A program made the position numbers and the translations under genes. From contig JAJTGY010000033.1 in NCBI GenBank assembly GCA_021298015.1, positions 1-46,324 of the forward strand: a stretch of DNA of 46,324 nt, in the 5' to 3' direction. Below are positions 23,978 through 32,278 of this stretch, one piece after another; the stretch's first letter is position 1, and each line of letters starts with the position of its first letter. The DNA is from Flammeovirgaceae bacterium. Its GTDB lineage: Bacteria; Bacteroidota; Bacteroidia; Cytophagales; Cyclobacteriaceae. Under the pieces are notes generated by a model that was not told the DNA's origin, searched no databases, and saw only the letters and a program-made list of their open reading frames with translations.

Positions 23978-25063
23978 ATGGAGAAATACGCATTTATCCG
24001 AAAGTATAACGCGGTGATGATCTTCCTGATGATCACCGTGACCGTGTTGGTTCTCGCCCGTGAAATCCTGATTCCGATGGCCTGGGCCCTGTATCTGGCC
24101 TTGGTTACCTATCCGTTGGCCAACCGGCTTGAACGCTGGAAAATGAATCGCGCCACGTCTTCGCTGACCATCGTGTTCTCACTTGTGCTTTTTCTCGTGG
24201 TTGTCATCTTGTTTTTTTCGTCCGAGATCATCGGATTTTCGTCCGACATCACCTTGACCGGTGACGCGCTGGAGGGCATTGCCCGCGAAACCCTTGGCGA
24301 TCTGGAACACTTCGTGGGCGTGGAGGTGGCCAGCACTGATAATCTGATTAAATCCGCCATGGAAAAGCTAGGGGGTTGGCTGGTAAAAGAGCTCAGCGCA
24401 GTGGGCACTTCGCTTACCGGTTTAAGCCTGATGCTGGTCTACCTCTTTTTCTTTCTGTACTACCGCAGTTTGTTCCGGCATTACATGGGCGTCAGCTACT
24501 CGGGCGACCGGCTGGCGCGAATGAAGGATATCGTGTTGAAATCCTCGCATGTAGCCAGCGGCTACATCCGCGGCACTCTGGTGCTCACCTTGCTGATGGC
24601 CATTTTATCGATTATCGTTTTCTGGATTTTTGGCGTGCGGCACGCCTTTTTTCTGGCTGTATTTGTGGCGGTGCTCAATATCATTCCCTACATCGGTAAT
24701 CTCATTGCCTTCGCAGTGGTCTTTCTCGTTGTGTTTGTCACGAAAGACAGCGTAGGAATTTCTCTTGGTGTGTTGGGATGCTTGTATGTGGCCAATCTGC
24801 TCCAGGAGAACATCGGGCGTCCGCTGATCGTGGGATCCGAAATGGACATGAACGGTTTTTTTGTCTTCGTGTCGGTAGTAATCGGGGGCACCATCTGGGG
24901 CATCTCAGGCATGATCCTGTTTATCCCGATTACGGCTGTGGTAAAAATTGCCCTTGAGGTTAATCCTCACTGGCAACATACCGCGATCCTGTTCGGATCG
25001 CTGCCGAAACCGGTGCCTCCGCCCGTTACGACAACAGGAACAGAAATATCAGAGGAAAAATAA
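23978..25063 (+). CDS. AI-2E family transporter-like membrane protein
   Basis: A 361-residue membrane protein of the AI-2 exporter family (PF01594). It has about seven to eight helices: two N-terminal, a cytoplasmic-side loop, then the conserved LVYLFFFLYYR helix, VASGYIRGTLVLTLLMAILS, the signature FFLAVFVAVLNIIPYIGNLI, and GTIWGISGMILFIPITAVVKIA at the end. Despite the family name, members export diverse ions or small molecules. ATG 23978 is preferred to GTG 23948; a -7-like TACCTTTC ends 4 nt before it. Its last 38 bases overlap the PepSY gene on the other strand. Confidence 0.88.
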   Translation: MEKYAFIRKYNAVMIFLMITVTVLVLAREILIPMAWALYLALVTYPLANRLERWKMNRATSSLTIVFSLVLFLVVVILFFSSEIIGFSSDITLTGDALEGIARETLGDLEHFVGVEVASTDNLIKSAMEKLGGWLVKELSAVGTSLTGLSLMLVYLFFFLYYRSLFRHYMGVSYSGDRLARMKDIVLKSSHVASGYIRGTLVLTLLMAILSIIVFWIFGVRHAFFLAVFVAVLNIIPYIGNLIAFAVVFLVVFVTKDSVGISLGVLGCLYVANLLQENIGRPLIVGSEMDMNGFFVFVSVVIGGTIWGISGMILFIPITAVVKIALEVNPHWQHTAILFGSLPKPVPPPVTTTGTEISEEK

Positions 25064-25568
25064 TTCCTGCGAGGGCCAACTTCCAGCCACGCTTGCGAAA
25101 GCTATTGTCGCCCGTTTGAATGAACATGCCGGTGATCGCGATGGTGAGCATGGCGGCCCCGAACACGTCCGAATAGTAAATCCACCACTTGCTGGTATCC
25201 AGGTGAAGTTTAGTCATCTGCCCCAGAACTGGCGTGGTGCGGTATGAAATTACTTTTCCTTTGCCGGTGGCCAGTTCCACCTCTACATCGTGGTTGGTGT
25301 AGTTGATTCGGAGTTGGTCCGGGGTCACCTGAAATCTGCGAAAGTCATCGTCAACGCCAACCGAGCCGCCCAGGTTGCGGGCAAAGGCTTCGGTTACCGA
25401 GTCTTTGTTGATGGCGGCCCGCTCAAACTCACGCGTATCGTAGGTGTACCGCCTGGGGTGCCACGCTTGCCGATGGTTCAGAAAAATCCCCGAAAGGGAA
25501 AAGGCGATAATCAATCCCAGGTAGAAGTAGGCGAGATCGCGGTGAGTGTTTCGGGCAGTTAGCTTCAT
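25026..25568 (-). CDS. PepSY-associated membrane protein
   Basis: A 180-residue protein with an N-terminal helix (DLAYFYLGLIIAFSLSGIFL), a periplasmic PepSY-like beta domain (DFRRFQVTPDQLRINYTNHD, ELATGKGKVISYRTTPVLGQ), then KLHLDTSKWWIYYSDVFGAAM leading into two C-terminal helices. This is the layout of PepSY-TM proteins, often tied to iron uptake or periplasmic reductases in Bacteroidota. It converges on and overlaps the transporter gene by 38 bases. A near-consensus promoter (TTTG-N18-TTTATTTG) lies upstream on the minus strand. Confidence 0.8.
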   Translation of the reverse strand: MKLTARNTHRDLAYFYLGLIIAFSLSGIFLNHRQAWHPRRYTYDTREFERAAINKDSVTEAFARNLGGSVGVDDDFRRFQVTPDQLRINYTNHDVEVELATGKGKVISYRTTPVLGQMTKLHLDTSKWWIYYSDVFGAAMLTIAITGMFIQTGDNSFRKRGWKLALAGIIFPLIFLFLLS

Positions 25569-25865
25569 ATTTTTCGGAAAAGGCGCAAATAAAAGCGTTT
25601 CCGGAGCTAATCAAAGAAAAACAGCAAAGTTAGCCGAGACCATTCCCCATTTGTGAAATTGTGGTACTATTGGATTGCAGTAAAGTTCCAAAAACCGGAT
25701 TGGATTGTGGCTGTGGCCCGACCGGAATGGTTGCCGAGTGGGTTGCGGGCTCAAACAAAGCTGCTCAACTGCACTCTCATTGGTTTACGGCTACCGGCTA
25801 TACCCGGCAAGGCAAGCGCTGGCCAACCCGAATGGATGGTCTGGTATCTCTGTGAAGAAAAAGTT
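25569..25865. other. about 300-base gap without a confident gene
   Basis: A plus-strand frame of 64 codons (25661-25855) is present but shows no motif, signal or ribosome-binding clue, and nothing similar appears on the minus strand. The 5' part contains the upstream region of the PepSY gene. No terminator for purL was found. Confidence 0.4.
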
Positions 25866-28800
25866 TTATTTCACGCGGGCCGCTACCCAGTCGCGCGCAT
25901 TCACAAACGCTTCGATCCAGGGCGATACTTCGTGAGCCAGTTTGCTTTCCGGATAGTGCGGCCAGTTCCACGTGAACAGCGAGCGTTCAATGTGCGGCAT
26001 AATTGCCAGATGCCGGCCATCGTGCGAGTACAAAGCCGCTACTGCGCCATCGGAGTCGTTCGGGTTTCCCGGATATTCGGCATAGGCAAAAGTGGCTCCA
26101 ATGTTGACCTTGAGGTCGGCCGGTAAACGGAAGCGACCTTCACCGTGGGCCAGCCAAACCCCTAACCGCGCACCGGCATAACTTTGCAACATGACGGAGT
26201 GATTCTGCGGAATGGTAACATTGATAAAAGCGGATTCAAACTTACCCGAGCCATTGTGGTGCATTTTAGGGTGCTGCTGAATATTCAACTCACGATAGAC
26301 AAGTCCTAACTCCATCATCACCTGGCAACCGTTACAAACACCAAGACTTAGCGTATCCGGCCGGTTGTAGAAATTTTCCAGGGCAGTTTTGGCTTTCGCA
26401 TTATACAGGAATGCCCCCGCCCAGCCTTTGGCCGAGCCCAGCACATCGGAGTTGCTAAACCCGCCCACGAACACGATCAGGTTGACATCCCGGAGATCTT
26501 CGCGGCCACTCACCAGATCGGTCATGTGCACGTCCTTTACATCGAAGCCCGCGAGGTACAAAGCGTAAGCCATTTCCCGGTCACCGTTCACACCCTTTTC
26601 CCGAATGATGGCGGCTTTGATTCCACTTGGGTTTCTTCTGCGCGGGTCAATGCCGTAGGTCGCAAACGTGCCATTGAAGCGCGGTTGAAATTGGTAGGCC
26701 AGGGGTTGATGCCCCAGATTGTTCTTGCGCAGGTCCGCGTGTCCTTTGGGACGTTGAATCTTATCGAACAGGTAGGAGGTATTAAACCACACTTCGCGAT
26801 GCTCGGCTACTGCAAATTCAACCTGAGTAGTACCCGATGCCAGCGTGACCTTTTCATTCATGATCACGGTGCCCAGCGTTTCCACGGCAATGCCCTGATC
26901 GGTTAACGCCTGGCGAACCTTTTCCGCGTTGGCCACCTGAATAACGACTCCCGGATTTTCGGCAAAAAGTCTGCACACGAGGTCATCGCTCGGGTCGAAT
27001 TGAAGGCGCAGGCCTGCTCCCGGTACAGCAAAACACATTTCCAGGAGAGTCGTGATCAACCCGCCAGACGAAATATCATGTCCGGACAAAATCTGGTTCT
27101 CGCGAATGAGATTTTGGATGGCACCAAAACAAGCTGCGAAGTATTGGGCATCGCGCACGGTAGGCACGTCAGCGCCTAATGCATTGACAACCTGGGCGAG
27201 GCTGCTGCCGCCCAGGTGGCGCGCGTCTTTTGAGAAATCAATGTACAGTAATGACGAGCCCTCCAGAGGGGCGAGATCGGGCGACACGGTTTGGCGAATA
27301 TCCTGTACTTCCGCCACCGAGGAAATAATCACCGTGCCGGGTGAGTACACGATATCACCGTTCGGATACTTCTGCGTCATGGACAGCGAGTCCTTACCGG
27401 TCGGAATATTAATGCCGAGTTCAATCGCAAACTGACTAATCGCTTCCACCGCCTGGTAAAGGCGTGCGTTTTCGCCTTCATTTTTGGCCGGCCACATCCA
27501 GTTGGCACTAAGCGACACGCCCTTTAGTCCATGGGTAAGTGGCGCCCACACCAGATTGGTTAACGCCTCGGCAATGGCCAGACGGCTGCCGGCAGCGGCA
27601 TTCACCAACGCAGCGACCGGGGCATGCCCGATCGATGTGGCGATTCCTTTCTGACTGAGAAAATCGATGGCCATCACGCTCACGTTATTGAGCGGCAATT
27701 GCAGCGCCCCGCACGTCTGCTGCGTGGCCACTTTGCCGGTAACGGAGCGATCAACTTTGTTCGTTAACCAATCTTTGCAGGCCACGGATTCCACTTGCAG
27801 AATCTGCCTCACGTAGTCCCGTATCTTCGCCACATCGTACGACACGTTGCCATACCCGGTGGATGGGGTGACATCATTCAACACGGTTTTGGGTGATGAA
27901 CCAAACAAGTGCTTCACCTCAAGATCTACCGGTGATTGGCTTTTGTTCTGCCGGGCGAAAACAAACCGGTGGTCACCGGTGGCTTCACCCACCACGTACA
28001 TCGGGGCGCGCTCGCGGTCGGCCACTTTCTTCAGCAGCTCGGTATGGGCAGCACCAATGGCAATGCCCATTCGCTCCTGCGATTCGTTGCTGATGATTTC
28101 CTTGTCCGAAAGGGTTGGGTCACCAACGGGCAGTTGATCAATCATGATTTTTCCGCCTGTATCCTCTAGCAATTCGCTGAAGCAGTTCAGATGCCCTCCG
28201 GCTCCGTGGTCGTGAATGGAAACGATCGGATTTTGGTCTGATTCGACCATCGCCCGGATGGCATTCATCACACGCTTTTGCATCTCGGGGTTCGAACGCT
28301 GAATGGCGTTCAGCTCAATGGCATTCGCATACTCGCCTGTGGCAACGGAGGAAACGGCACCGCCCCCCATGCCGATGCGGTAGTTGTCGCCCCCCATCAT
28401 CACGATCTGATCGCCCGCCTTCAGTTTTTCTTTTTTGCTGTCTTTTTCTTTGCCGAAGCCAATGCCACCGGCCAGCATAATCACTTTGTCGTAACCGAAC
28501 TTCCGCGTTCGCTCTACATGCTCGAATGTGAGTACACTGCCGCAGATTAACGGTTGACCGAATTTGTTTCCAAAGTCACTGGCACCATCGGATGCTTTAA
28601 TCAGAATTTCAGCCGGGGTTTGATACAACCATTTCCGGGCCTCAATATTTTGTTCCCAGGGGCGGGAGGCGGTCAGGCGCGGGTACGAAGTCATGTACAC
28701 TGCGGTGCCCGCCAAGGGGAGCGAGCCTTTACCGCCAGCGAGGCGATCACGAATTTCGCCACCCGAACCTGTAGCGGCTCCGTTGAACGGTTCAACGGTG

Positions 28801-29558
28801 GTCGGGAAATTATGTGTCTCGGCTTTTAGTGAAATCACCGAATCAAAATCTTTTATCTCAAAGAAGTCTGGCCTGTCCTGCCTGGCCGGTGCAAATTGCT
28901 CTGCGCGGGGACCTTTAACGAAGGCTACGTTGTCTTTGTAGGCCGATACAATGTAATTGGGATTCTCGCTGGATGTTTTCTTGATCAGTTGAAAGAGGGT
29001 GGACGGCTTTTCCTTACCATCAATAACGAATGTGCCGTTGAAAATTTTATGCCGGCAGTGTTCGCTGTTCACCTGTGAAAAACCGAATACCTCACTGTCG
29101 GTTAGTTTTCGTCCGAGCTGCCAACTCACTTCGTTCAGGTAGTCGATTTCCTCCGCGCTCAGGGCCAGCCCTTCGCGCTCGCTGTAGCTGGCGATATCAT
29201 CAATCTCGCGTATGGGTTCCGGTGCGTGGTGAATCGTAAAGAGTTCTTGGTCCAAAACGGGGTACACATGCTGCAGCATGCGGTCGTGACTGGTGTGAGC
29301 GGCATCCACTTCAAAAAATTCCTCGATGCGTGTGATTCCCGCAATGCCCATCGTTTGGGTGATTTCCACGGCATTGGTACTCCAGGGCGTGATCATTTCT
29401 TTGCGCGGGCCGATGAAACTGCCGGTGAGTTCTTTTTCCGCCAGCGGTTTGGCCCCGCCAAAAAGCCAGATCAGTTTTTCCAAGTCAGCAACAGAAAAGG
29501 GTTGCGCGTGTCCAACGGCATACAGCAGGTTGGACTCAGCACGAAAGAAGACGATCAT
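25866..29558 (-). CDS. purL: phosphoribosylformylglycinamidine synthase, large single-chain form
   Basis: FGAM synthase uses FGAR, ATP and glutamine in the fourth step of purine synthesis. The 1230-residue chain carries an N-terminal PurS-like domain, two AIRS/PurM repeats (SEHCRHKIFNGTF, LKAETHNFPTTVEPFNGAATGSGGEIRD, DHGAGGHLNCFSELLED, then GHDISSGGLITTLLEM) and a C-terminal class I glutamine amidotransferase with nucleophile GVCNGCQVMMELGL and the MPHIERSLFTW His/Glu pair. This is the fused proteobacterial/Bacteroidota type. The C-terminus FVNARDWVAARVK follows the amidotransferase directly. A -7 element lies about 24 bases upstream of the start. Confidence 0.97.
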   Translation of the reverse strand: MIVFFRAESNLLYAVGHAQPFSVADLEKLIWLFGGAKPLAEKELTGSFIGPRKEMITPWSTNAVEITQTMGIAGITRIEEFFEVDAAHTSHDRMLQHVYPVLDQELFTIHHAPEPIREIDDIASYSEREGLALSAEEIDYLNEVSWQLGRKLTDSEVFGFSQVNSEHCRHKIFNGTFVIDGKEKPSTLFQLIKKTSSENPNYIVSAYKDNVAFVKGPRAEQFAPARQDRPDFFEIKDFDSVISLKAETHNFPTTVEPFNGAATGSGGEIRDRLAGGKGSLPLAGTAVYMTSYPRLTASRPWEQNIEARKWLYQTPAEILIKASDGASDFGNKFGQPLICGSVLTFEHVERTRKFGYDKVIMLAGGIGFGKEKDSKKEKLKAGDQIVMMGGDNYRIGMGGGAVSSVATGEYANAIELNAIQRSNPEMQKRVMNAIRAMVESDQNPIVSIHDHGAGGHLNCFSELLEDTGGKIMIDQLPVGDPTLSDKEIISNESQERMGIAIGAAHTELLKKVADRERAPMYVVGEATGDHRFVFARQNKSQSPVDLEVKHLFGSSPKTVLNDVTPSTGYGNVSYDVAKIRDYVRQILQVESVACKDWLTNKVDRSVTGKVATQQTCGALQLPLNNVSVMAIDFLSQKGIATSIGHAPVAALVNAAAGSRLAIAEALTNLVWAPLTHGLKGVSLSANWMWPAKNEGENARLYQAVEAISQFAIELGINIPTGKDSLSMTQKYPNGDIVYSPGTVIISSVAEVQDIRQTVSPDLAPLEGSSLLYIDFSKDARHLGGSSLAQVVNALGADVPTVRDAQYFAACFGAIQNLIRENQILSGHDISSGGLITTLLEMCFAVPGAGLRLQFDPSDDLVCRLFAENPGVVIQVANAEKVRQALTDQGIAVETLGTVIMNEKVTLASGTTQVEFAVAEHREVWFNTSYLFDKIQRPKGHADLRKNNLGHQPLAYQFQPRFNGTFATYGIDPRRRNPSGIKAAIIREKGVNGDREMAYALYLAGFDVKDVHMTDLVSGREDLRDVNLIVFVGGFSNSDVLGSAKGWAGAFLYNAKAKTALENFYNRPDTLSLGVCNGCQVMMELGLVYRELNIQQHPKMHHNGSGKFESAFINVTIPQNHSVMLQSYAGARLGVWLAHGEGRFRLPADLKVNIGATFAYAEYPGNPNDSDGAVAALYSHDGRHLAIMPHIERSLFTWNWPHYPESKLAHEVSPWIEAFVNARDWVAARVK

Positions 29559-29581
29559 GGAAGGTGACGGAGATTAAGCAT

Positions 29582-29589
29582 CAAAAATA
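29582..29589 (-). promoter_or_regulatory. -7 element of purL
   Basis: On the minus strand TATTTTTG, an exact TAnnTTTG, 23 nt before the purL ATG. The nearest TTTG upstream is 26 nt away, longer than usual. Confidence 0.45.
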
Positions 29590-29620
29590 CGACCATTTGG
29601 CTTATTTGCCCGTGTCAAAA

Positions 29621-30445
29621 TTATCTTTTCTGGGTATCATCCGCGGGCCTGACCAGCAAGCCCACAGCCTTGCTAATCAGGTCATTGTGCCCAGCCTCCA
29701 GTTCGAGCAGTTGGCTGTTTTTTACCGAGCCGGCAAAGGGTTTCATATTGGCCGTAGTAATGATCTTGTCAAAGCGGCCGGTGATCAGCACAAGGGGGAT
29801 TCCGTTTTGGTTCAATTGGTCAGCCACTTTTTTCACGTTGAACTTTACGTGCCGGAAGTAAACCCACGAGTAGTACACCCGTCTTCTTTTTTCCTCGGTA
29901 TTCATTTGATGTTCCGCAAAGCGGAGAATGCCGTTATCAACCAGATGCAGTTGGCGCAGCAGTACCACCAGGGCATGCAGGCGGCCCGGCTTTAAGATCA
30001 TACTGCGGAAAAGCGCCCGGGTGGCGATGGGGTAGGTGGCCAGGCTATACCAAAAACTGGTTTTGATTCCATCCGGAGCCAGCAGGATGAGGCGATCAAT
30101 ACGGGGCGCGAAGAACTCCAGGGTCGTCAAGGCAAACTTACCTCCGAGGCTAAACCCGCCCACCTCAAAACGATCGATACCTTCCTGTTGAAGAAAGGTG
30201 TCCATGATTATCTGCCAGTCCGGTTTTTCAAGGGCTTCGCGCATCGGCCAAACGCTGTTGCCGTGAAAAAAGAGGTCGAAGGCATACACCGTGTAGATTT
30301 CGCCCAACACTTTCGCGTGTTGAAGGAACACCTCGCTGCTTTGGCCAAAACCGTGGAAAAGCAGCAGTGACACTGTGCCCTGGCCAGCCCGGGAGTAGTG
30401 GAGTTCTGATTCCTGAAACCGAATGAAGCCGCGGTGTGGAGTCAC
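29621..30445 (-). CDS. alpha/beta hydrolase
   Basis: About 274 residues. The fold is shown by LLLFHGFGQSSEVF (oxyanion loop), YAFDLFFHGNS, the nucleophile elbow GGFSLGGKFAL, and a late VLITGRFDKIITTANMK with the catalytic Asp, then ELEAGHNDLI with the His. No signal peptide. I choose GTG 30445 because the family begins with the FIRFQESELHYSRAG strand and a perfect -7 element (TACTTTTG) ends 5 nt upstream; a longer frame reaches 30532 but has no support. Substrate unknown. Confidence 0.82.
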   Translation of the reverse strand: MTPHRGFIRFQESELHYSRAGQGTVSLLLFHGFGQSSEVFLQHAKVLGEIYTVYAFDLFFHGNSVWPMREALEKPDWQIIMDTFLQQEGIDRFEVGGFSLGGKFALTTLEFFAPRIDRLILLAPDGIKTSFWYSLATYPIATRALFRSMILKPGRLHALVVLLRQLHLVDNGILRFAEHQMNTEEKRRRVYYSWVYFRHVKFNVKKVADQLNQNGIPLVLITGRFDKIITTANMKPFAGSVKNSQLLELEAGHNDLISKAVGLLVRPADDTQKR

Positions 30446-30450
30446 GCAGG

Positions 30451-30458
30451 CAAAAGTA
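30451..30458 (-). promoter_or_regulatory. -7 element of the alpha/beta hydrolase gene
   Basis: On the minus strand TACTTTTG, exact TAnnTTTG, 5 nt before GTG 30445. No good -33 is visible. The spacing repeats the near-leaderless layout seen at other genes in this window. Confidence 0.45.
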
Positions 30459-30566
30459 GCCAAAGGACTTACACCGTTTTTAAAGGTAATTTTGGGCGTG
30501 TTAAAATAAATCGGCCTGTGGTTGCGTCTCACCCGTTATATGCGCACCATAGCATTAACCCTGGAC

Positions 30567-31130
30567 ATGCAGGAATCCATCAAACAAGACACCTTCCGGC
30601 AAGAGAAAGACAAACTGTTGGGTTTTATCCGCAGCCGCGTCCGCACTACGGAAGAGGCGGAGGATATTCTGCAAGATGTGTTTGTTCAGTTTGTCGCGGG
30701 TTTTGATACGATTGACTCGGTTGACCGCATCACATCCTGGCTATACAGCGTGGCCCGAAACAAGATTATCGACCGGTACAGGCGCGATGCCGTGCGCCCG
30801 CAGAAAACCGATTTTGAGTTTACAGCCGGCCGCGATGATGATGCGCCTTTGAGTTTGCAAGATATTTTGCCCGACCTGGGCAACAGCCCGGAAGCCTCGC
30901 TGCTGCGCGATGCTATTTGGGATCAGATCATGCTGGCGCTGGAAGAATTACCGGCTGAGCAGCGCGAGATATTTATTCAGCATGAGATGGAGGAGAGGAG
31001 CTTTCGGGAGATCGCAGAGGAGACCGGCTTGTCGATCAACACGCTGCTCTCGCGCAAGCGCTACGCCATTATGGCGCTGCGAAAGAAATTGCAAACTTTT
31101 TATGATGATGTAGTTGGCGATGGCCGATAA
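30567..31130 (+). CDS. ECF-type RNA polymerase sigma factor
   Basis: About 187 residues from ATG 30567 (ATG 30540 is possible). Region 2 is RTTEEAEDILQDVFVQF followed by DRITSWLYSVARNKIIDRYR; region 4 is LEELPAEQREIFIQHEMEER followed by SFREIAEETGLSINTLLSRK, the -35-binding helix-turn-helix. A 40-residue acidic linker joins them. No classical anti-sigma factor follows; instead a small membrane protein lies 30 bases downstream, a pairing I recall in other Bacteroidota. A TAATTTTG element at 30487-30494 may be its promoter. Confidence 0.9.
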   Translation: MQESIKQDTFRQEKDKLLGFIRSRVRTTEEAEDILQDVFVQFVAGFDTIDSVDRITSWLYSVARNKIIDRYRRDAVRPQKTDFEFTAGRDDDAPLSLQDILPDLGNSPEASLLRDAIWDQIMLALEELPAEQREIFIQHEMEERSFREIAEETGLSINTLLSRKRYAIMALRKKLQTFYDDVVGDGR

Positions 31131-31160
31131 CCAATATGTGACGATCAAAACTTGTGCGTT

Positions 31161-31511
31161 ATGAAACGGATGAAACGGGGATACAAAATTGCGTTGATAA
31201 TTGTCTTTGGGCTACTCGCGGTACTTGCCTTCGGGTACGTCACCATGCTGTTGTGGAACTGGCTGGTGCCGGATCTTTTCGGTGGGCCGGTAATCAACTT
31301 CTGGCAAACGTTGGGTCTGCTGGTATTGAGTAAGATTCTTTTTTCGGGGCTGGGGGGTAAAAGCGGCCGGGGCCGTGGACACTGGAAAGAAAAACTGAGT
31401 AACCTGAGCCCGGAAGACCGCGAGCTTTTTAAGCAGAAGATGAAGGACAAGTGGTGCCGCTGGGAAGAGGAGAAATCCGGAGGGTCCACGGGCAGTTCCG
31501 CAAACGGTTGA
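31161..31511 (+). CDS. small membrane protein linked to the ECF sigma factor
   Basis: A 116-residue protein from ATG 31161 with two membrane helices (YKIALIIVFGLLAVLAFGYV, and NFWQTLGLLVLSKILFSGL) joined by a short WNWLVPDLFGG loop. It ends in a soluble, charged tail (NLSPEDRELFKQKMKDKWCR). It follows the sigma gene by 30 bases in the same direction. The tail could contact the sigma factor, which would make this a membrane regulator, but it lacks a zinc-binding anti-sigma motif. Function is inference from context. Confidence 0.72.
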   Translation: MKRMKRGYKIALIIVFGLLAVLAFGYVTMLLWNWLVPDLFGGPVINFWQTLGLLVLSKILFSGLGGKSGRGRGHWKEKLSNLSPEDRELFKQKMKDKWCRWEEEKSGGSTGSSANG

Positions 31512-31597
31512 GGCCGCTTTTTCAAAAATTTCTGAAAAAATATTGCTGAAAACCTGAACCTAAGCCAAAAAAGGCCGTTGTAGGGAACTGTGGAAAC

Positions 31598-31628
31598 TTT
31601 GGATATTTAAATAGTTTCCTCAGTTTTG
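31598..31628 (+). promoter_or_regulatory. promoter of the tetR-efflux operon
   Basis: TTTG (31598-31601), 19-nt spacer, CAGTTTTG (31621-31628; one mismatch to TAnnTTTG). The -7 element ends 8 nt before the ATG at 31637. The AT-rich spacer (GATATTTAAATAG) contains the palindrome ATTTAAAT. Confidence 0.6.
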
Positions 31629-31636
31629 CGCCCCTT

Positions 31637-32278
31637 ATGGAAGACCAGGACATCAAAAACAAAATTTTACGGGGAGCCGAGGAACTGTTCATGAAGTTTG
31701 GCGTGCGCTCGGTTTCGATGGATGATGTGGCCCGCCACCTCTCCGTCTCCAAAAAGACCATCTACCAGTATTTTGCTGATAAGGACGAGTTGATCACCAG
31801 CGTTTCCAGAAGTCATATGGAACGCGATAAAGTGGAGTTTGAAAAACTTCATGCCGAGTCAGCCAATGCCATCGATGAGTTGGTGAAGATTTCCGAGGCC
31901 ATGGCGCGCGACTTCAAAAATATGAACCCGGCCCTGCTGTATGATCTTCAGAAGTTCCATCCGAACGCGTGGAACGTATGGCTCGACTACAAGAATGACT
32001 ACATCCGCCAGTCGGTGGTGCGCAACCTGACGCAAGGCATTGGCGAAGGATACTTCCGCCCGGAAATCAACACCGAGGTGCTGGCCATTTTGCGCATCAA
32101 CACGGTGGAGTTGGGCTTTAGCGATCAACTTTTCCCTCCGGGTAAGTTCGAAGTGGTGGATGTTCAGATGCAGATTTTTGAGCACTTCATTTTGGGCCTG
32201 CTCACCGATAAAGGCAGAAAACTTTACGAGAAATACAAAAACAAAGAAACCCGTACCCAAGAAACCCCTATTCTATGA
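31637..32278 (+). CDS. TetR/AcrR-family transcriptional regulator
   Basis: A 213-residue repressor. The N-terminal helix-turn-helix is clear (ILRGAEELFMKFGVRSVSMD, DVARHLSVSKKTIYQYFADK), followed by an all-helical ligand-binding domain. It is the first gene of the efflux operon and overlaps the tolC-like gene by 4 bases (ATGA), so it probably controls its own operon from the promoter at 31598. Unlike most tetR genes beside pumps it is not divergent but leads the same transcript. Confidence 0.92.
   Translation: MEDQDIKNKILRGAEELFMKFGVRSVSMDDVARHLSVSKKTIYQYFADKDELITSVSRSHMERDKVEFEKLHAESANAIDELVKISEAMARDFKNMNPALLYDLQKFHPNAWNVWLDYKNDYIRQSVVRNLTQGIGEGYFRPEINTEVLAILRINTVELGFSDQLFPPGKFEVVDVQMQIFEHFILGLLTDKGRKLYEKYKNKETRTQETPIL

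Noticed and set aside
25653-26126. 157-codon plus-strand frame overlapping the 3' end of purL
   Set aside because: More than half is antisense to the PurL amidotransferase domain; the free part has no motif.
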